DNA from: a virus
Virus record (IMG/VR): IMGVR_UViG_3300035070_003441
Span: 1-21,745 of that record
Direction: 5' to 3' (one strand)
Length of the DNA stretch: 21,745 nt
Of this stretch, positions 19,133-21,745 are shown piece by piece. The position numbers were made by a program, and so were the translations under genes. Each line of letters opens with the position of its first letter. Position 1 is the first letter of the stretch. The notes beneath the pieces are model-generated. The model had not been told where the DNA came from and did not search any database. It saw nothing but the letters and a program-made list of their open reading frames with translations.

Positions 19133-20877
19133 TCCTCCGCCCCTACCAACAAGCTGCCATCGACTGCGCTTGGCAGTGGATGCGCACGAACCCCGGCAAC
19201 CCGGCGATTGTCATCCCCACAGGTGGCGGCAAGTCGCCGGTGATGGGTGCGATGGCGCGACAGGTCGCTGAGGCCGGCGGGCTGGTGGGCGTGTTGGCGC
19301 ACGTCAAGGAACTGGTGGAGCAGAACCACGCAAAGCTCCGCGCCATCTGGCCCGAGGCGCGCGCGGGGATCTACAGCGCCAGCATGCGCCGCCGTGACCG
19401 CTTCGACCCGATCCTGTTCATGCAGGTGCAGTCGGTCGCCAAGCGTGCGCCACAGCTCGGCCGCTTCGACCTGCTGCTGATCGACGAGGCGCACCGCGTC
19501 CCGCTGACCGGCGACGGCCAGTATCTGCAGTTCATCGACGGTTGCCGACGCTTCAATCCGGATCTGCGCGTGGTCGGCTTGACCGCCACCCCGTACCGCC
19601 TGCAGGGTGCCGCGGTGCCCGTGTGCGGCCCTGACAACGTGCTGACCGACATTGCCTATGAGGCCCGCATCGGCGACCTGATCGCGGACGGCTACCTGTC
19701 CAAGCTGGTCAGCAAAGCGGGCCGGGCGCGCGCCGACCTGTCGGGCGTCCACACCCGCGGCGGCGAGTACGTCGAGGCCGAACTCGCGCGCGCCGTGGAC
19801 CGCACGGAACTGGTCGAGGCTGCCTGCGACGAGCTATGCGCGCTGGCAGCCGACCGCCGCGCGTGGATCGTGTTCGCGGTGACGGTCGCCCACGCCGAGC
19901 ACGTCGCCGACGCGCTCAAAGCCCGCGGGATTGCGGCCGGCATCGTCCACGGCGGCACGCCCAAGCCCGAGCGCGAGCGGATCATCGCCGACTATCAACG
20001 CGGCGCCCTGCGCGCCCTGGTCAACGTTAACGTGCTTTCGGAAGGCTTCGACGCGCCGCACATCGACTGCGTGGCGATGCTGCGCCCCACCAAGTCCCCC
20101 GGCCTGTACTACCAGCAGGTAGGCCGCGGGCTTCGCCTGGCGCCCGGCAAGACCGACTGCCTGGTGCTCGACTTCGCCGGGAATGCGATCGAACACGGGC
20201 CGGTGGACGCCATCACCGTGAGCCGTCCGCGCAAGGCTGGCCAGACTGGCGAGGTGAAGACCGGCGCGGCCAAGGAGTGCCCGCAGTGCTCGGCGGTGAT
20301 CGCCGCCGGCTGCGCGACCTGTCCCGAATGCGGGCACGAGTTCCCGGCGCGGGAGGTGTCCCACTTCGCCGCCCCGGTTGGCGCGCCGATCCTGAGCGCC
20401 GAGCGTGTCACGCGCTGGCACGACGTCCACGCCGTCGAGTATGACGAGCACATCGGCAAGTCCGGCGTGCCGACGCTCCAGGTCACCTACGTGTGCGGGT
20501 TCATCCGCTTCCGCGAATGGGTGTGCTTCGAGCACACCGGCCAGCCACGCGCCCGCGCTGTCTCGTGGTGGGCGCAGCGCCACCCGAACCCGCGCCAGTA
20601 CGAGGGCGCCCCAAACACCGTCGCGGACGCAGCCGCCCGCGCCAACACACTGACCAAGCCCGCCCGCATCCATGTCAGCGAGGCGAGCAAGTACCCGGAG
20701 ATCGTCGCCTATGAGTTCGCCACCCGTCCTGACGCCGCTGCAGAAGGCCGAGCAGATCCAGTCGCTGAAACACGCGCTGGCGGTGCTGGAGTCGCTGCCC
20801 ACCTCGACCCCGTGCGCGGCATGCGTCGAGTTCTCGGCGGGATTTTGCAGCCAGTTCCGCGCGACCGTGCCGCCTGA
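19129..20877 (+). CDS. DEAD/DEAH-box superfamily 2 helicase
   Basis: 582 residues from ATG 19129 (ATGA overlap). Motif Q/I: RPYQQAAI and PTGGGKS (30-36); motif II: DEAH (119-122); motif III: TATP (152-155). The second domain carries VNVLSEGFDAP (motif V) and YQQVGRGLRLAPGK (motif VI). A zinc ribbon CPQCS...CATCPECGHEF follows the helicase core. This is the UvrB/ResIII-like phage helicase usually found with recombination genes. The last roughly 55 residues, after YPEIVAYEF, are low in complexity (Ala/Arg/Gly/Pro) and are overlapped by another gene, so the true C-terminus may have been extended. Confidence 0.92.
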   Translation: MILRPYQQAAIDCAWQWMRTNPGNPAIVIPTGGGKSPVMGAMARQVAEAGGLVGVLAHVKELVEQNHAKLRAIWPEARAGIYSASMRRRDRFDPILFMQVQSVAKRAPQLGRFDLLLIDEAHRVPLTGDGQYLQFIDGCRRFNPDLRVVGLTATPYRLQGAAVPVCGPDNVLTDIAYEARIGDLIADGYLSKLVSKAGRARADLSGVHTRGGEYVEAELARAVDRTELVEAACDELCALAADRRAWIVFAVTVAHAEHVADALKARGIAAGIVHGGTPKPERERIIADYQRGALRALVNVNVLSEGFDAPHIDCVAMLRPTKSPGLYYQQVGRGLRLAPGKTDCLVLDFAGNAIEHGPVDAITVSRPRKAGQTGEVKTGAAKECPQCSAVIAAGCATCPECGHEFPAREVSHFAAPVGAPILSAERVTRWHDVHAVEYDEHIGKSGVPTLQVTYVCGFIRFREWVCFEHTGQPRARAVSWWAQRHPNPRQYEGAPNTVADAAARANTLTKPARIHVSEASKYPEIVAYEFATRPDAAAEGRADPVAETRAGGAGVAAHLDPVRGMRRVLGGILQPVPRDRAA

Positions 20878-20923
20878 GTTCCAGGCGCAGGGCTGCGAAC
20901 ATTTTTGTGAGGTTCCGTTCTGA
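20711..20923 (+). CDS. Small Cys-rich protein overlapping the helicase end
   Basis: 70 residues from ATG 20711, in a different frame from the helicase whose last 167 bp it overlaps. MSSPPVLTPLQKAEQIQSLK leads into a helix, then CAACVEFSAGFCSQF, VPPEFQAQGCEHFCEVPF. The CxxC...C...GC.xF.xxPF ending is a recurrent pattern of small phage Cys-rich proteins and looks more natural than the helicase frame here. Probably zinc-binding; function unknown. The start may alternatively lie at 20672. Confidence 0.7.
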   Translation: MSSPPVLTPLQKAEQIQSLKHALAVLESLPTSTPCAACVEFSAGFCSQFRATVPPEFQAQGCEHFCEVPF

Positions 20924-20964
20924 TGAATACCGAAGCGCGCCCGACGCGCAAGGATGGTGAGTGA
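20923..20964 (+). CDS. Possible 13-residue coupled peptide
   Basis: ATG 20923 overlaps the Cys-rich gene's stop (TGATG) and the frame MNTEARPTRKDGE ends in a TGA overlapping the next ATG (TGATG). It may be a leader used for translational coupling, or merely the remnant of a lost gene. Support is only the two exact overlaps. Confidence 0.25.
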   Translation: MNTEARPTRKDGE

Positions 20965-21395
20965 TGGAGCTTGGAAAAGAACCCGGCGTGCAAGGGCTGG
21001 TGCAGCTCGGGCGGAATGCGATTGAGCGTGTGGCGCAACTTGAGTCCGAAAATTCTTATTTGCGCGCGGCCAATAGCGACGGCGCTGCGCTGCTACAGAA
21101 ACTGCGCGACCGCATCGCCACGCTCGAAGCCGAGCGGGAGCGGAATGAGCCGGTGGCAACTGTGTGCGTCAAACGAACTGGGTTTAATGCCGGCATCGAA
21201 TGGGGCGCTATCCGGGATGGCGTGATGATGAACGATGGAGATCTGCTCTACGCCCACCCGCTCGCCCTGCGCGATCCGACCGATGATGAGTGCCGCGAGA
21301 TTCGACGTCTTGCGAAGAACGAAGAATGCGACGGGTCGAAGGTCTGCGAAGGCCGCGCGATGTTCAACGCCGTCCGCGAGGTGATGACGAAATGA
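20964..21395 (+). CDS. Hypothetical protein with coiled coil
   Basis: 143 residues from ATG 20964. The N-terminal part (NAIERVAQLESENSYLRAAN, LLQKLRDRIATLEAERER) is a leucine-heptad coiled coil. The C-terminal part has EPVATVCVKRTGFNAGIEWG and GDLLYAHPLALRDPTDDE, a segment (E-P-V-A-x-V ... L-Y-A-x-P) I have seen in many phage proteins of unknown function. Soluble, no membrane segment. Stop and next start overlap as ATGA. Confidence 0.75.
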   Translation: MELGKEPGVQGLVQLGRNAIERVAQLESENSYLRAANSDGAALLQKLRDRIATLEAERERNEPVATVCVKRTGFNAGIEWGAIRDGVMMNDGDLLYAHPLALRDPTDDECREIRRLAKNEECDGSKVCEGRAMFNAVREVMTK

Positions 21396-21514
21396 GCAAC
21401 GAAAATTGGACGGCCACAGATTGCGGCAAGTACATCCGTGTGCGCGCGCCAAATGGCGGAACGTGGATGAAGTCGCGGCGGGATGAGCGGGTTGTGAGGA
21501 GGAAGGCGGCGTGA
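21392..21514 (+). CDS. Small hypothetical protein
   Basis: A 40-residue frame from ATG 21392 with exact overlaps at both ends (ATGA before, GTGA after). It contains WTATDCGKYIRVRAPNGG, then TWMKSRRDERVVRRKAA, a basic tail. No family recognised. Confidence 0.55.
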   Translation: MSNENWTATDCGKYIRVRAPNGGTWMKSRRDERVVRRKAA

Positions 21515-21741
21515 GCGTCCACATCTATTCTCCGCACGGCTACTATCTTGCACAGATAAGGCCAGCCGGCTGCCGAAAATGGCGAACGATCAAGGGCGCG
21601 CGCGGAGATCGCAAGTTCCGCTCGGTCAGCAAGGCGGTTATCGCTGCCGCAAAGAGCATGAAGAAAGGCCTGCGCGCCCGCGTGATTTTCTGCGCCGATT
21701 GGCACGAGCCGATGGTTGCGTGGGAGGCCAGGTGGACTTGA
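21511..21741 (+). CDS. Small basic hypothetical protein
   Basis: 76 residues from GTG 21511 overlapping the previous stop, with GGAGG about 8 bases upstream. MSVHIYSPHGYYLAQIRPAG, then RKWRTIKGARGDRKFRSVSK and a helix AVIAAAKSMKKG. It has the look of a small beta-sheet and helix domain with high Lys/Arg content, possibly a single-domain DNA-binding protein of the arm-binding type; this is only a resemblance. It ends five bases before the window edge; a GTG at 21732 could start a further gene. Confidence 0.65.
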   Translation: MSVHIYSPHGYYLAQIRPAGCRKWRTIKGARGDRKFRSVSKAVIAAAKSMKKGLRARVIFCADWHEPMVAWEARWT

Positions 21742-21745
21742 AAAT

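Noticed and set aside
19834-21159. 441-codon minus-strand open frame over the helicase
   Set aside because: Shadow of the DEAH helicase; no motifs and no ribosome-binding site.
1-21745. CRISPR array, tRNA or rRNA genes, transposase, integrase
   Set aside because: No regularly spaced repeat-spacer pattern, no cloverleaf-like sequence noted by eye, and no transposase or integrase motif in any plausible frame. A tRNA scan was not possible here.

Overview
The window looks like part of a temperate-type tailed phage or prophage of a high-GC bacterium, probably a proteobacterium. This rests on about 65% GC coding DNA, strong Shine-Dalgarno sites, portal and terminase genes, a Gram-negative Rz/Rz1 spanin pair, and genes packed with 1-4 bp start/stop overlaps. 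The host genus cannot be named from the sequence, and no integrase or attachment site lies inside the window.

The layout is a mirror image of lambda. A short immunity region at 12.07-12.56 kb holds a leftward Cro-like gene, a rightward CI-like gene reduced to its helix-turn-helix, and four copies of a TTAGGTGCRCCTAA-type operator in two pairs. Leftward from it (the lambda PR/late direction, minus strand) come a small zinc protein, an intrinsic terminator in the tR1 position, a ribbon-helix-helix protein, a primase-polymerase/helicase, an iteron-like repeat cluster, a RusA-like resolvase, a Cys-rich protein, a DNA methyltransferase, a helix-turn-helix protein in the lambda Q position, an exported Cys-rich protein, two small membrane proteins, endolysin, Rz/Rz1, a ParB-like protein coupled to a second methyltransferase, small and large terminase, and a DUF4055 portal-like protein running off the left edge.

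Rightward from it (the lambda PL direction, plus strand) come several small unknown early genes, an AAA ATPase and DUF669 protein pair, two HNH homing-type endonucleases, a Cas4/RecB-like nuclease with a probable Fe-S cluster, a TGT-like (queuine transferase fold) protein, a DEAH helicase, and small unknown genes up to the right edge. ATPase, DUF669 protein, nuclease and helicase form a coherent recombination/replication module.

The most notable features are: (1) a ParB/methyltransferase unit, normally one polypeptide, split in two at a linker full of slippage-prone repeats, so possibly a phase-variable switch; (2) an AT-rich island in the second methyltransferase, where target recognition is expected; (3) a cluster of seven CGTAGACA-type repeats, with a 13-bp inverted repeat, just downstream of the primase, a candidate replication origin; (4) the truncated repressor between intact operators; and (5) a TGT-like enzyme with no 7-deazaguanine pathway genes nearby.
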